A stretch of 64,000 nt of DNA. It comes from Allomuricauda sp. (GTDB lineage: Bacteria > Bacteroidota > Bacteroidia > Flavobacteriales > Flavobacteriaceae). The notes beneath the pieces are model-generated. The model worked only from the letters and a program-made list of their open reading frames with translations, was not told the DNA's origin and did no database searches. The stretch is taken from NCBI RefSeq assembly GCF_028280385.1, contig NZ_JANQLX010000017.1, forward strand, positions 186,001-250,000, read 5' to 3'. Shown here in pieces: positions 45,692 to 54,831 of the stretch; position 1 is the first letter of the stretch, and every line of letters starts with the position of its first letter. A program made the position numbers and the translations under genes.

Positions 45692-45745
45692 AAATGTTGA
45701 ATTTTAAATTGACGCATTCAACATTAAACATTAAACATTTAAAAT
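45681..45745. repeat. Palindromic heptamer array D (no ORF inside), overlapping the upstream stop codon
   Basis: Right arm CATTCAA CATTAAA CATTAAA CATTTAA (45715-45742); inverted left arm; perfect 10-bp stem AATGTTGAAT (45693-45702) / ATTCAACATT (45716-45725). Confidence 0.85.
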
Positions 45746-45752
45746 CACGTAC

Positions 45753-46943
45753 GTGAAAACAGCATACATAGTAAAAGCATACAGAACAGCGGTTGGAAAG
45801 GCTCCGAGGGGATTGTTCCGATTTAAAAGACCGGATGAATTGGCCGCGGAGACCATTGAATATATGATGAAGGAACTGCCCAATCTGGATAAAAAACGCA
45901 TTGATGACGTTATTGTTGGAAACGCCATGCCCGAGGCTGAACAAGGTCTGAACATGGCCCGTCTCATCTCTTTGATGGGACTGAACATCGAAGATGTCCC
46001 AGGAGTGACCGTTAATCGCTATTGTGCATCAGGTTTGGAGACCATCGGGATCGCCACGGCCAAAATCCAATCTGGAATGGCGGATTGTATAATTGCAGGA
46101 GGTTCGGAAAGCATGAGCTATATCCCTATGGGGGGCTATAAACCCACCCCGGATTATGCCACGGCAAAAGAAGGTAATGAAGACTATTATTGGGGCATGG
46201 GACTTACGGCCGAAGCTGTGGCACAACAGTTCAAGGTTTCGCGCGAGGACCAGGATGTGTTTGCCTATAACTCCCATATGAAAGCACTAAAAGCACAGGA
46301 GGAAAACAGGTTCCAAGAGCAAATTGTGCCCATTGAAGTGGAACACACCTTTGTAAATGCCACCGGTAAAAAAGAGACCACTTCATATACCGTAAACAAG
46401 GATGAAGGTCCACGAAAAGACACCAACATCCCTACCCTCAACAAACTAAGACCGGTGTTTGCGGCAGGAGGCAGTGTCACCGCTGGGAACTCTTCGCAAA
46501 TGAGCGATGGCGCGGCCTTCGTAATGGTGATGAGCGAGGAAATGGTCAAGGAACTCAATTTGGAACCCATTGCCCGCTTGGTCAACTATGCTGCGGCAGG
46601 GGTAGAGCCAAGAATTATGGGAATTGGGCCCGTAAAAGCCATACCCAAAGCTTTGAAACAGGCAGGTCTTAAGCAAGATGACGTGGAATTGATAGAATTG
46701 AATGAAGCTTTCGCTTCCCAATCGCTGGCGGTGATCAGGGAACTTGGGCTCAATCAGGAAATTGTCAATGTCAATGGCGGAGCCATAGCGCTGGGGCATC
46801 CTTTGGGCTGCACTGGAGCCAAGTTATCCGTTCAGCTTTTTGATGAAATGCGCAAACGCAATATGAAAGGCAAATACGGTATGGTGACCATGTGTGTGGG
46901 AACCGGCCAGGGAGCTGCTGGGATTTATGAATTTCTGAATTGA
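45753..46943 (+). CDS. Acetyl-CoA C-acyltransferase (thiolase, FadA-like), GTG start
   Basis: [57 protein letters not shown]. Confidence 0.95.
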   Translation: MKTAYIVKAYRTAVGKAPRGLFRFKRPDELAAETIEYMMKELPNLDKKRIDDVIVGNAMPEAEQGLNMARLISLMGLNIEDVPGVTVNRYCASGLETIGIATAKIQSGMADCIIAGGSESMSYIPMGGYKPTPDYATAKEGNEDYYWGMGLTAEAVAQQFKVSREDQDVFAYNSHMKALKAQEENRFQEQIVPIEVEHTFVNATGKKETTSYTVNKDEGPRKDTNIPTLNKLRPVFAAGGSVTAGNSSQMSDGAAFVMVMSEEMVKELNLEPIARLVNYAAAGVEPRIMGIGPVKAIPKALKQAGLKQDDVELIELNEAFASQSLAVIRELGLNQEIVNVNGGAIALGHPLGCTGAKLSVQLFDEMRKRNMKGKYGMVTMCVGTGQGAAGIYEFLN

Positions 46944-47362
46944 GCAATTCTGAGTTTTGAATGTTGGAAAGTTGAATGAAATGAAGGAGGACAACATTAT
47001 AGTTAGAAAAACATTTGAATTTTCACTTTCAATAATAGATTTATTCAAAGATTTAAAACGAAATAAGGAATTTGTTCTTTCAAAACAATTATTGAGAAGT
47101 GGTACCAGTATTGGAGCCAACGTAAATGAAGCAACAGCAGCGGAGTCCAAAAAAGACTTCATTCATAAAATGGGCATTGCACCTAAAGAAGCCAGAGAAA
47201 CAAAGTATTGGTTGAAATTATTAAATAAATCAAAATTAGGTGGGATTGACTGTGACAGGGAAATACATGAAATTGATCACATTATTAACATATTGACAAA
47301 GATTGTAAAAACGTCACAACAGAATTTGTACAAATCCAACATTTAAAATTTAACATTCAAAA
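46943..47362 (+). mobile_element. Candidate IVS-like element: four-helix-bundle gene bracketed by inverted heptamer arrays
   Basis: TTTTGAATGTTGG (46955-46967) vs CCAACATTTAAAA (47336-47348), 12/13 inverted; also AACATTCAAAA (47352-47362), 11/11 inverted. Confidence 0.6.
46981..47346 (+). CDS. Four-helix-bundle protein (23S rRNA intervening-sequence protein / S23 / Avd-like family)
   Basis: KTFEFSLSIIDLFKDLKRNKEFVLSKQLLRSGTSIGANVNEATAAESKKDFIHKMGIAPKEARETKYWLKLL; RSGTSIGANVNEA is characteristic of the family. Confidence 0.92.
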   Translation: MKEDNIIVRKTFEFSLSIIDLFKDLKRNKEFVLSKQLLRSGTSIGANVNEATAAESKKDFIHKMGIAPKEARETKYWLKLLNKSKLGGIDCDREIHEIDHIINILTKIVKTSQQNLYKSNI

Positions 47363-47371
47363 AAATATGCC

Positions 47372-49177
47372 ATGGAAACGCTAAATAAAGACATCCTGCG
47401 AGGAGGCCAATTCCTGGTCAAAGAAACCCTTTGCGACGACGTATTTACCCTTGAGGATTTAAACGAGGAACAGAAAATGATGCGCGAAAGCACCAAGGAA
47501 TTCGTGGACCGCGAACTATGGGCCCATTGGGAACGTTTTGAGCAAAAGGACTATGCCTACACCGAGGAAACCATGCGTAAGGCCGGAGAACTTGGATTAT
47601 TGAGCATTGCCGTTCCAGAAGCATATGGAGGAATGGGAATGGGCTTTGTTTCCACCATGTTGGTCTGCGATTACATTTCTGGAGCCACCGGTTCGTTCAG
47701 TACGGCATTTGGTGCCCATACAGGAATTGGTACCATGCCTATTACCTTGTACGGCACAGAGGAACAAAAACAAAAATATGTACCCAAGTTGGCTACCGGT
47801 GAATGGTTTGGTGCTTACTGCCTAACAGAACCAGGAGCTGGGTCAGATGCCAACTCGGGAAAAACCAAGGCCGTTTTGTCCAAAGACGGTAAACACTACA
47901 GCATTACCGGACAAAAAATGTGGATTTCCAATGCTGGGTTCTGTAATCTGTTCATTGTGTTTGCCAGAATTGAGGACGATAAGAACATTACTGGCTTTAT
48001 CATTGAAAATGACCCGGAAAATGGAATCACCCTGGGAGATGAGGAAAAGAAACTTGGAATCCACTCCTCCTCTACCCGTCAGGTGTTCTTCAACGAGACC
48101 AAGGTACCTGTGGGAAATATGCTTTCCGAAAGAGGAAATGGTTTTAAAATTGCCATGAATGCCTTGAACGTAGGTCGAATTAAGTTGGCGGCCGCCTGTT
48201 TGGAAGCCCAGCGCCGTGTTACCACCGAAGCTACCAAATATGCCAACGAACGCATCCAGTTCAAGACCCCTATCATAAATTTTGGGGCTATCAAGGCCAA
48301 AATTGCGGACATGGCTACCAATGTTTATGCAGATGAATCGGCCTGCTATAGAGCGGCCAAAAATATACAGGACAGAATTGCTATTCGCGAAGCGGAAGGT
48401 AATAGCCACCAAGAAGCGGAATTGAAAGGTGTTGAGGAATACGCCATTGAATGTTCCATTTTAAAAGTGGCGGTTTCAGAGCATGTGCAGCATACTACGG
48501 ATGAGGGCATCCAGATATTTGGAGGGATGGGATTCAGTGCAGACACACCAATGGAATCTGCATGGAGAGACGCCCGTATTTCCAGAATCTATGAAGGCAC
48601 CAACGAAATTAACCGAATGCTTGCCGTGGGCATGTTGGTCAAAAAGGCCATGAGAGGTCATGTTGACCTACTGGGTCCTGCCACTGCTGTGGGCGAAGAG
48701 CTTATGGGAATCCCTTCTTTTGACACCCCGGATTTTTCTGAATTGTTTTCAGAAGAAAAAGACTTGATCGCCAGATTGAAAAAAGTCTTTTTAATGATAG
48801 CGGGTAGTGCGGTCCAAAAGTTTGGTCCTGCCTTGGAAGAGCACCAAATGCTGCTGATGTCGGCTGCCGATATCCTTATACAGGTTTATTTGGCAGAATC
48901 CACTATATTGCGAACCGAGAAAAACGCCAAGCGATTTGGGGAAGATTCGCAGGCGGCACAAATTGCCATGAGCAAATTGTATTTGTACCGCGCTGTGGAT
49001 ATTATCAACCAAAAAGGAAAAGAGGCGATAGTTTCATTCGCGGAAGGCGACGAACAACGTATGATGCTTATGGGACTAAAACGTTTTACGAAATATACAA
49101 ATCAACCCAATGTCGTGGCACTCCGCACCTTGGTTGCGGATAAGGTTGCAGCGGATAACGGGTATACCTTTGACTAA
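47372..49177 (+). CDS. Acyl-CoA dehydrogenase (VLCAD/ACAD9-like, about 600 aa)
   Basis: GAYCLTEPGAGSDANSGKTKAVLSKDGKHYSITGQKMWISNAGF; GIQIFGGMGFSADTPMESAWRDARISRIYEGTNEINRML. Confidence 0.95.
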   Translation: METLNKDILRGGQFLVKETLCDDVFTLEDLNEEQKMMRESTKEFVDRELWAHWERFEQKDYAYTEETMRKAGELGLLSIAVPEAYGGMGMGFVSTMLVCDYISGATGSFSTAFGAHTGIGTMPITLYGTEEQKQKYVPKLATGEWFGAYCLTEPGAGSDANSGKTKAVLSKDGKHYSITGQKMWISNAGFCNLFIVFARIEDDKNITGFIIENDPENGITLGDEEKKLGIHSSSTRQVFFNETKVPVGNMLSERGNGFKIAMNALNVGRIKLAAACLEAQRRVTTEATKYANERIQFKTPIINFGAIKAKIADMATNVYADESACYRAAKNIQDRIAIREAEGNSHQEAELKGVEEYAIECSILKVAVSEHVQHTTDEGIQIFGGMGFSADTPMESAWRDARISRIYEGTNEINRMLAVGMLVKKAMRGHVDLLGPATAVGEELMGIPSFDTPDFSELFSEEKDLIARLKKVFLMIAGSAVQKFGPALEEHQMLLMSAADILIQVYLAESTILRTEKNAKRFGEDSQAAQIAMSKLYLYRAVDIINQKGKEAIVSFAEGDEQRMMLMGLKRFTKYTNQPNVVALRTLVADKVAADNGYTFD

Positions 49178-49209
49178 TTCAAATGATGCTGAAACAAAGC
49201 TTAATTTGG

Positions 49210-49236
49210 AAACCGCCCTTTACGGGCGGTTTTTTT
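49210..49236 (+). terminator. Rho-independent terminator of the beta-oxidation operon
   Basis: AAACCGCCCTTTACGGGCGGTTTTTTT. Confidence 0.9.
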
Positions 49237-49280
49237 ATGCATTATTTTGACACCAGTCGCAATCCGCATACCTTTATCCA

Positions 49281-50726
49281 ATGAACTACAATGTGCCCCA
49301 TACCGCATATGATTCCGAAGAATTTAGGAAGCACGGACATGGCCTAATTGAGCTATTGGCCCAGCATTTGGAACAGACCACGACAGGCAAAAGCCCAAAG
49401 ACAATCAATTGGAATCTGCCAGAAAACGAGCTGAATTTTTGGAAGGAATATCTTGAAAATGGTACTCTAGAGGATTTCTTTCCTGAAATTCTTAAACGCA
49501 CCACCCATGTCCATCACCCTAGATATGTGGGCCACCAAGTTGGTATTCCAGCACCCTTGACCGCTTTGACCGGACTCATTGCCGCTATGCTGAACAATGG
49601 GATGGCCGTTTACGAAATGGGAATGTCCCCTACCGCTATGGAACGGATTGTGTGCGATCTTTTGGCGGAAAGAATTGGTTATTCCGATGCGTCCAGGGGC
49701 ATTCTTACATCTGGCGGAACTTTGGCCAACCTTACCGCTTTGTTGGCCGCCAGGAAAGCGAAAGTCGACCATGATGTTTGGAACAAAGGCCATAAGCAGC
49801 AGTTGGGGATATTAGTAAGCGAAGAAGCACATTATTGTGTGGACAGGGCCGCCAAGATCATGGGACTAGGTGAAACCGGGATCATTAAAATTCCGGTCAC
49901 TAGCGAATATTGCATGGACATGGACCAATTAAGAAAACGGTATAACGAAGCAATTGCCGACGGCATCCAAGTATTTGCCGTGGTAGGTAGCGCTCCATCG
50001 ACAGCAACGGGCATCTATGACGATTTGGAGGCTGTGGGCAAGTTTGCCTCGGAAAATGGACTATGGTTCCATGTGGACGGAGCCCATGGAGGTGCAGCCA
50101 TCTTCTCAACGAAATACAAGTCGCTGTTAAAAGGAATAGAACTGTCCGACTCCGTGGTCATAGACGGGCACAAAATGTTGATGATGCCCACAATCACCAC
50201 TGCCTTGATCTTTAAAAATGGGGAGCATTCCCATACCACCTTTACCCAAAAAGCGGATTATCTATTGATTGATTCCGATGAGGAGGATTGGTTCAATGGT
50301 GGGAAACGCACCTTTGAATGCACCAAATCCATGATGAGTCTTCATTGGTACATTCTGTTGAAGGTTTACGGGGAGCAGATGTTTGACCAAAATGTGACCC
50401 AACTTTATGATTTGGCCAAGGATTTTGCCAATCTTCTTGAATCAGATCCTGCATTTGAACTGGCTTTACCGCCTATGTCCAACATCCTTTGTTTCCGTTT
50501 TGTGGACAATAACATGGGATTAAAAGCTCTGAACCAGCTCAACCAGAGTATTAGACAACAATTACTGGAAGAAGGAGAGTTTTATTTGGTCCAGACCAAA
50601 CTCAAAGGTGTCCACTACCTAAGGACCACCTTGATGAATCCGTTTACCACTGCAGATCATTTGTCACAACTCATGACCAAGATCAAGCGGGTAGCCGAAA
50701 GTCTGCGACCCCAAATGATCAACTAA
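49281..50726 (+). CDS. PLP-dependent group II (aromatic/glutamate-type) decarboxylase
   Basis: GILTSGGTLANLTALLAARK; WFHVDGAHGGAAIFSTKYKSLLKGIELSDSVVIDGHKMLMMP (PLP lysine after H). Confidence 0.93.
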   Translation: MNYNVPHTAYDSEEFRKHGHGLIELLAQHLEQTTTGKSPKTINWNLPENELNFWKEYLENGTLEDFFPEILKRTTHVHHPRYVGHQVGIPAPLTALTGLIAAMLNNGMAVYEMGMSPTAMERIVCDLLAERIGYSDASRGILTSGGTLANLTALLAARKAKVDHDVWNKGHKQQLGILVSEEAHYCVDRAAKIMGLGETGIIKIPVTSEYCMDMDQLRKRYNEAIADGIQVFAVVGSAPSTATGIYDDLEAVGKFASENGLWFHVDGAHGGAAIFSTKYKSLLKGIELSDSVVIDGHKMLMMPTITTALIFKNGEHSHTTFTQKADYLLIDSDEEDWFNGGKRTFECTKSMMSLHWYILLKVYGEQMFDQNVTQLYDLAKDFANLLESDPAFELALPPMSNILCFRFVDNNMGLKALNQLNQSIRQQLLEEGEFYLVQTKLKGVHYLRTTLMNPFTTADHLSQLMTKIKRVAESLRPQMIN

Positions 50727-52518
50727 TGGATTCCAATATTTTCTCCTCGCTCTTCTTTCTTGAGAAGTTGATAGCACATTCTATAAGCGCCAAATGGGAA
50801 TAGGCTTGCGGAAAATTCCCCAACAACCGTTTGGATTTAAAGTCAATGTCCTCACTGAAAAGACCCAAATGGTTGCTATAGCCCAACAAGCGTTCAAAGT
50901 GCGCCAAGGCCTTCTCCTCTTCCCCTATCTTGAACAGGCTGTTGATGAACCAAAAGGTACAAATCGTAAACGAAGAGGAGGGTAATCCGAAATCATCCTC
51001 ATTTTTGTAACGATATAACAGTCCGTCATTGCTCAAATCTTCCTCTATGGCCTTTACCGTGCTGACAAATTTCGGGTCTTTGGCATGAATAAACCCATAA
51101 GACTCCATCAGCAATACCGAAGCATCCAGATGGTGGGACCCATAAGACTGTACAAAGGCATTGATATCGCTGTTCCAGGCATTTTGGTGGATATCTTCCT
51201 TGATTTCCTGTTCCAATTCGGTCCATTTGGCAATTTTGCGATGTTTTCCAAACATCCTGGCCACCTTAATGGCCCGATCAAGGGCTACCCAGCAGAGGAC
51301 TTTCGAAAAGGTAAAATGACGGTCTTCACCCCTGAACTCCCAAATGCCCTTGTCCGGTTCACGCCAGTGTTTACTAACGATCCAAACTATGCCTTTGGTA
51401 ATGCTCCATAGCTCTTCGCCATTTTCTATATCATTACTGAATTTTACCAGTTGCTCATAAATCACATCCATCAAAATGCCATAAATGTCATTTTGCTTCT
51501 GTTTGTAGGCCGCATTTCCTATCCGCACCGGTTTGGATCCCTTGTAACCGTCCAAGTGTTCCAAGGTCTTTTCGGTAAGTGTCTTTTGCTTGTTGATCCC
51601 ATACATGATTTGGAGTTTTTCATCCTTATCGGGCATCAAATCAATAATAAACTGGAGATAGCGTTTGGCCGAATTCTTATGGCCCAGTTCGGAAACCACC
51701 TTGATCACCATGGAGGCATCCCTGATCCAGCAAAATCTGTAGTCCCAATTTCTCACTTCCCCAATGGTCTCTGGAAGCGAAGTGGTCGCTGCCGCCAAAA
51801 CCGCCCCTGTCTTATCATAAGTCAACATTTTTAGGGTAATGGCACTGCGCATAATTTCATCATTGAACTTCTTGTACGTGGGGGTACGGTCCACCCAGTC
51901 CAACCAATAGATCTTGGTGCGTTCCAATTCCAAAGACACCTTTTCCGTAGAGGGCTTTAATATTTTCTCGTTGTAACAGATCAGAAAATACCCATCTTCC
52001 CGCAACACAATTTCATCTCCCGCCAACACACTGTTCTTGTTGAAGGAAGTATAGAGGAAAAGAGTATCAAATTTCTGCTTATTGGTCAGACTAACAATGA
52101 AATTGGCCTTTACATGATTGGTGGTATTGCCCTGTGCATATTCCAGCTTGGGATCGTAATGCACACTAAACCTAGGTGTTCCCGAAATATGTTTGATATA
52201 CCGAACAATCTCCGGCGGGGCGTTGTATTTCCCATTCAACTTATAGTAACGTGGCATAAAATCATGCACTTCGAAGGTATTTTCACCATCGGAGTACCGT
52301 GTGACCAGCACCGCAGTGTTTTTATGGTATTCTTGATGTATTTCGTAATTGTATTTGGCCCGTATCTCAAAACTGCCCCCTTTCTTCTCATCCAAAAGTT
52401 TGGCGAATACAGAAGTGGAGTCAAACTGGGGTAAGCAGCACCAATCCAATGATCCAGTATCTGAAATTAAAGCGGCGCTTCGGCAGTTACCAATTATTCC
52501 GTAATTTAGGTTATCCAT
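50719..52518 (-). CDS. Glycoside hydrolase family 15 protein (glucoamylase/trehalase-like)
   Basis: NYGIIGNCRSAALISDTGSLDWCCLPQFDSTSVFAKLLD; EVRNWDYRFCWIRDASMVIKV; KGIWEFRGEDRHFTFSKVLCWVALDRAI. Confidence 0.93.
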   Translation of the reverse strand: MDNLNYGIIGNCRSAALISDTGSLDWCCLPQFDSTSVFAKLLDEKKGGSFEIRAKYNYEIHQEYHKNTAVLVTRYSDGENTFEVHDFMPRYYKLNGKYNAPPEIVRYIKHISGTPRFSVHYDPKLEYAQGNTTNHVKANFIVSLTNKQKFDTLFLYTSFNKNSVLAGDEIVLREDGYFLICYNEKILKPSTEKVSLELERTKIYWLDWVDRTPTYKKFNDEIMRSAITLKMLTYDKTGAVLAAATTSLPETIGEVRNWDYRFCWIRDASMVIKVVSELGHKNSAKRYLQFIIDLMPDKDEKLQIMYGINKQKTLTEKTLEHLDGYKGSKPVRIGNAAYKQKQNDIYGILMDVIYEQLVKFSNDIENGEELWSITKGIVWIVSKHWREPDKGIWEFRGEDRHFTFSKVLCWVALDRAIKVARMFGKHRKIAKWTELEQEIKEDIHQNAWNSDINAFVQSYGSHHLDASVLLMESYGFIHAKDPKFVSTVKAIEEDLSNDGLLYRYKNEDDFGLPSSSFTICTFWFINSLFKIGEEEKALAHFERLLGYSNHLGLFSEDIDFKSKRLLGNFPQAYSHLALIECAINFSRKKSEEKILESIS

Positions 52519-52620
52519 AGTGGGGATTTAAAATTCAGTTGGTTTTTGATGGTTTTTTTACCTTCTATTAAATCGAAAAAATAGGAATTTTATTACATTT
52601 TGATCCTAAAATCACCTTTC

Positions 52621-54831
52621 ATGAGTAAAACTATAATTATTTCCAATAGGCTACCAGTACAATTGCAAATAAGTGATGGTGGCCTTACCGCAATTCCCAG
52701 CGTGGGAGGTTTGGCCACAGGAATGAAATCCGTGCACAGCGGTGGGGAAAGCTTATGGATTGGGTGGTCCGGTCTTACTGAGGAAGATACCCCAGAAGCC
52801 CTGGAAAGTGATATAGACAAAGCATTGGAACAACATGGTTGTGCAAAGGTTAACTTGACAGCCAAGGAAATCGAGGGGTTTTACTTCGGATTTAGCAATC
52901 GTACCATCTGGCCCCTGTTCCATTATTTTTTGGAATATACCGAGTTTGAATTGGAATTCTGGAACATCTATAAATCGGTAAATCAAAAATTTGCCGACGC
53001 CATCATTGAACAATCCAATGAGGACGACACCATCTGGGTGCATGATTACCAACTAATGCTCGTTCCCCAAATGGTGCGGGAAAAAAGACCTAATACCTCG
53101 ATTGGATTCTTTTTGCATATTCCCTTCCCTTCCTACGAAATTTTCCGGACCATGCCCTGGCGGGAAGAGGTACTGGAAGGACTTTTGGGCTCTGACCTTA
53201 TTGGTTTCCATACCTATGATTATGAAAGGCACTTTTTAAGCTCGGTTAGAAGGCTCTTGGGACTGGATGTAAGTTTCAACGATATCTATCTGGACCATAG
53301 GGTAATCAAGGTGGACTCCTTCCCCATGGGTATCGACTATAAAAAATTTAAGGACGCGGCCATGGTGCACGAAGGGAAGTCCAAGGAAAACCGAAGCGAC
53401 CTTCAGATCAAATTGGATGACCACAAGGCATCTGCACCCGACACCAAACTCATACTTTCCATAGATCGTTTGGACTATAGCAAGGGCATCGCAAAGCGCA
53501 TCAATGCCTTTGAATATTTCCTGAACAAATATCCAGAGTACAAGGAAAAGGTGCGACTGATCATCTTGGCAGTACCCTCTAGATCCAACGTACCGCAATA
53601 TCAACTGTTGAAAAAGGAAATTGATGAATTGGTGGGTCGCATCAACGGAGAATTGTCCACAGTGAATTGGACCCCCATCTGGTATTTTTATCGCTCTTTG
53701 CCCTTTGAGAACCTCATAGACCTCTATACCAATAGCGATATTGCCTGGTTGACACCCTTACGGGATGGAATGAATTTGGTTGCCAAGGAATACATCGCCA
53801 CAAGAACTGATAAAACCGGAGTTTTGATCTTGAGTGAAATGGCAGGTTCTGCCTATGAGATGAACGAGGCCCTGTTGATCAACCCCAATAATTTTGAACA
53901 GCAGGCCGATACACTGAAACGGGCCATTACCATGCCCAAGGAAGAACAGATGGCCCGGAACATGTTCCTGCAAAACAGATTGGAACGGTACAATGTGGAA
54001 GTGTGGGCCAACGAGTTTATGAATGCACTCAATAGAAAGAGTGAAGGCGATGAAACCTTTGTCTCCCAAAAAATGACCAATGCCATCCTTAATAAAATCA
54101 GCAAAGAGTACTCTACGGCCAAAAAGCGCCTGCTCTTCCTTGATTACGATGGCACTTTGACCGGTTTTCATAAAGATCCACAAAAAGCTACCCCGGATGC
54201 AGAGCTCTATACCTTGCTGGATAAGCTGCACAATGACAAAAACACCACCTTGTTTTTAATTAGCGGAAGGGACAAACAAACTTTTACCAAATGGTTCCTG
54301 GATAAAAAGTACAATATGATCGTGGAGCATGGTGTGTGGATTTCCACTGACGGTGAACCGTTTAAAATGCTTGAGAATGTAAAAGGGGAATGGATGGAAA
54401 AAATAAAGCCGGTTTTGGAATCCTTTGTAGATCGAACCCCAGGCTCCTTTATTGAGGAAAAGAACTATTCCATGGCCTGGCACTATAGAAACACCGACCC
54501 AGATTTTGGTGAAAAAAGAGCCACGGAGCTTAATACCGTATTGACCAGCCTTATTGGTAACGATGGCATTAGCGTGCTCAACGGGAACAAGGTGATGGAA
54601 GTAAAATCCAGCAACGTGAACAAAGGAAGGGCCTCTGTACGTATGTTGGGTGAGGACGACTATGACTTCGTATTCGCCATTGGAGATGATTGGACCGACG
54701 AATATATGTTCCAGGAACTTCCAGAAACCGCTGTTACCGTAAAAGTGGGACTCAAAAAAACCCAGGCCAGGTATTTTGTGGAAAACACCAAACGGGTACG
54801 TGAATTATTACAACAATTTACCGAAACGTGA
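52621..54831 (+). CDS. Bifunctional trehalose-6-phosphate synthase / phosphatase fusion
   Basis: GT20 half (IIISNRLPVQLQ…WVHDYQLMLVPQMVREKRPNTSIGFFLHIPFPSYE…LRDGMNLVAKEYIA) fused to HAD half (RLLFLDYDGTLTGF…FAIGDDWTDEYMF). Confidence 0.96.
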   Translation: MSKTIIISNRLPVQLQISDGGLTAIPSVGGLATGMKSVHSGGESLWIGWSGLTEEDTPEALESDIDKALEQHGCAKVNLTAKEIEGFYFGFSNRTIWPLFHYFLEYTEFELEFWNIYKSVNQKFADAIIEQSNEDDTIWVHDYQLMLVPQMVREKRPNTSIGFFLHIPFPSYEIFRTMPWREEVLEGLLGSDLIGFHTYDYERHFLSSVRRLLGLDVSFNDIYLDHRVIKVDSFPMGIDYKKFKDAAMVHEGKSKENRSDLQIKLDDHKASAPDTKLILSIDRLDYSKGIAKRINAFEYFLNKYPEYKEKVRLIILAVPSRSNVPQYQLLKKEIDELVGRINGELSTVNWTPIWYFYRSLPFENLIDLYTNSDIAWLTPLRDGMNLVAKEYIATRTDKTGVLILSEMAGSAYEMNEALLINPNNFEQQADTLKRAITMPKEEQMARNMFLQNRLERYNVEVWANEFMNALNRKSEGDETFVSQKMTNAILNKISKEYSTAKKRLLFLDYDGTLTGFHKDPQKATPDAELYTLLDKLHNDKNTTLFLISGRDKQTFTKWFLDKKYNMIVEHGVWISTDGEPFKMLENVKGEWMEKIKPVLESFVDRTPGSFIEEKNYSMAWHYRNTDPDFGEKRATELNTVLTSLIGNDGISVLNGNKVMEVKSSNVNKGRASVRMLGEDDYDFVFAIGDDWTDEYMFQELPETAVTVKVGLKKTQARYFVENTKRVRELLQQFTET

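Noticed and set aside
46957-46980. TTG-initiated extension of the S23-type ORF
   Set aside because: Consists of heptamer-array sequence; family N-terminus starts near ATG 46981.
29732-47362. Heptamer arrays as CRISPR arrays
   Set aside because: 7-bp period without spacers or 20-40 bp direct repeats, and no cas genes in the window.
46943-47362. Diversity-generating retroelement (Avd-like gene present)
   Set aside because: No reverse transcriptase, no template/variable repeat pair and no CLec-type target nearby; only the Avd/S23 family resemblance.
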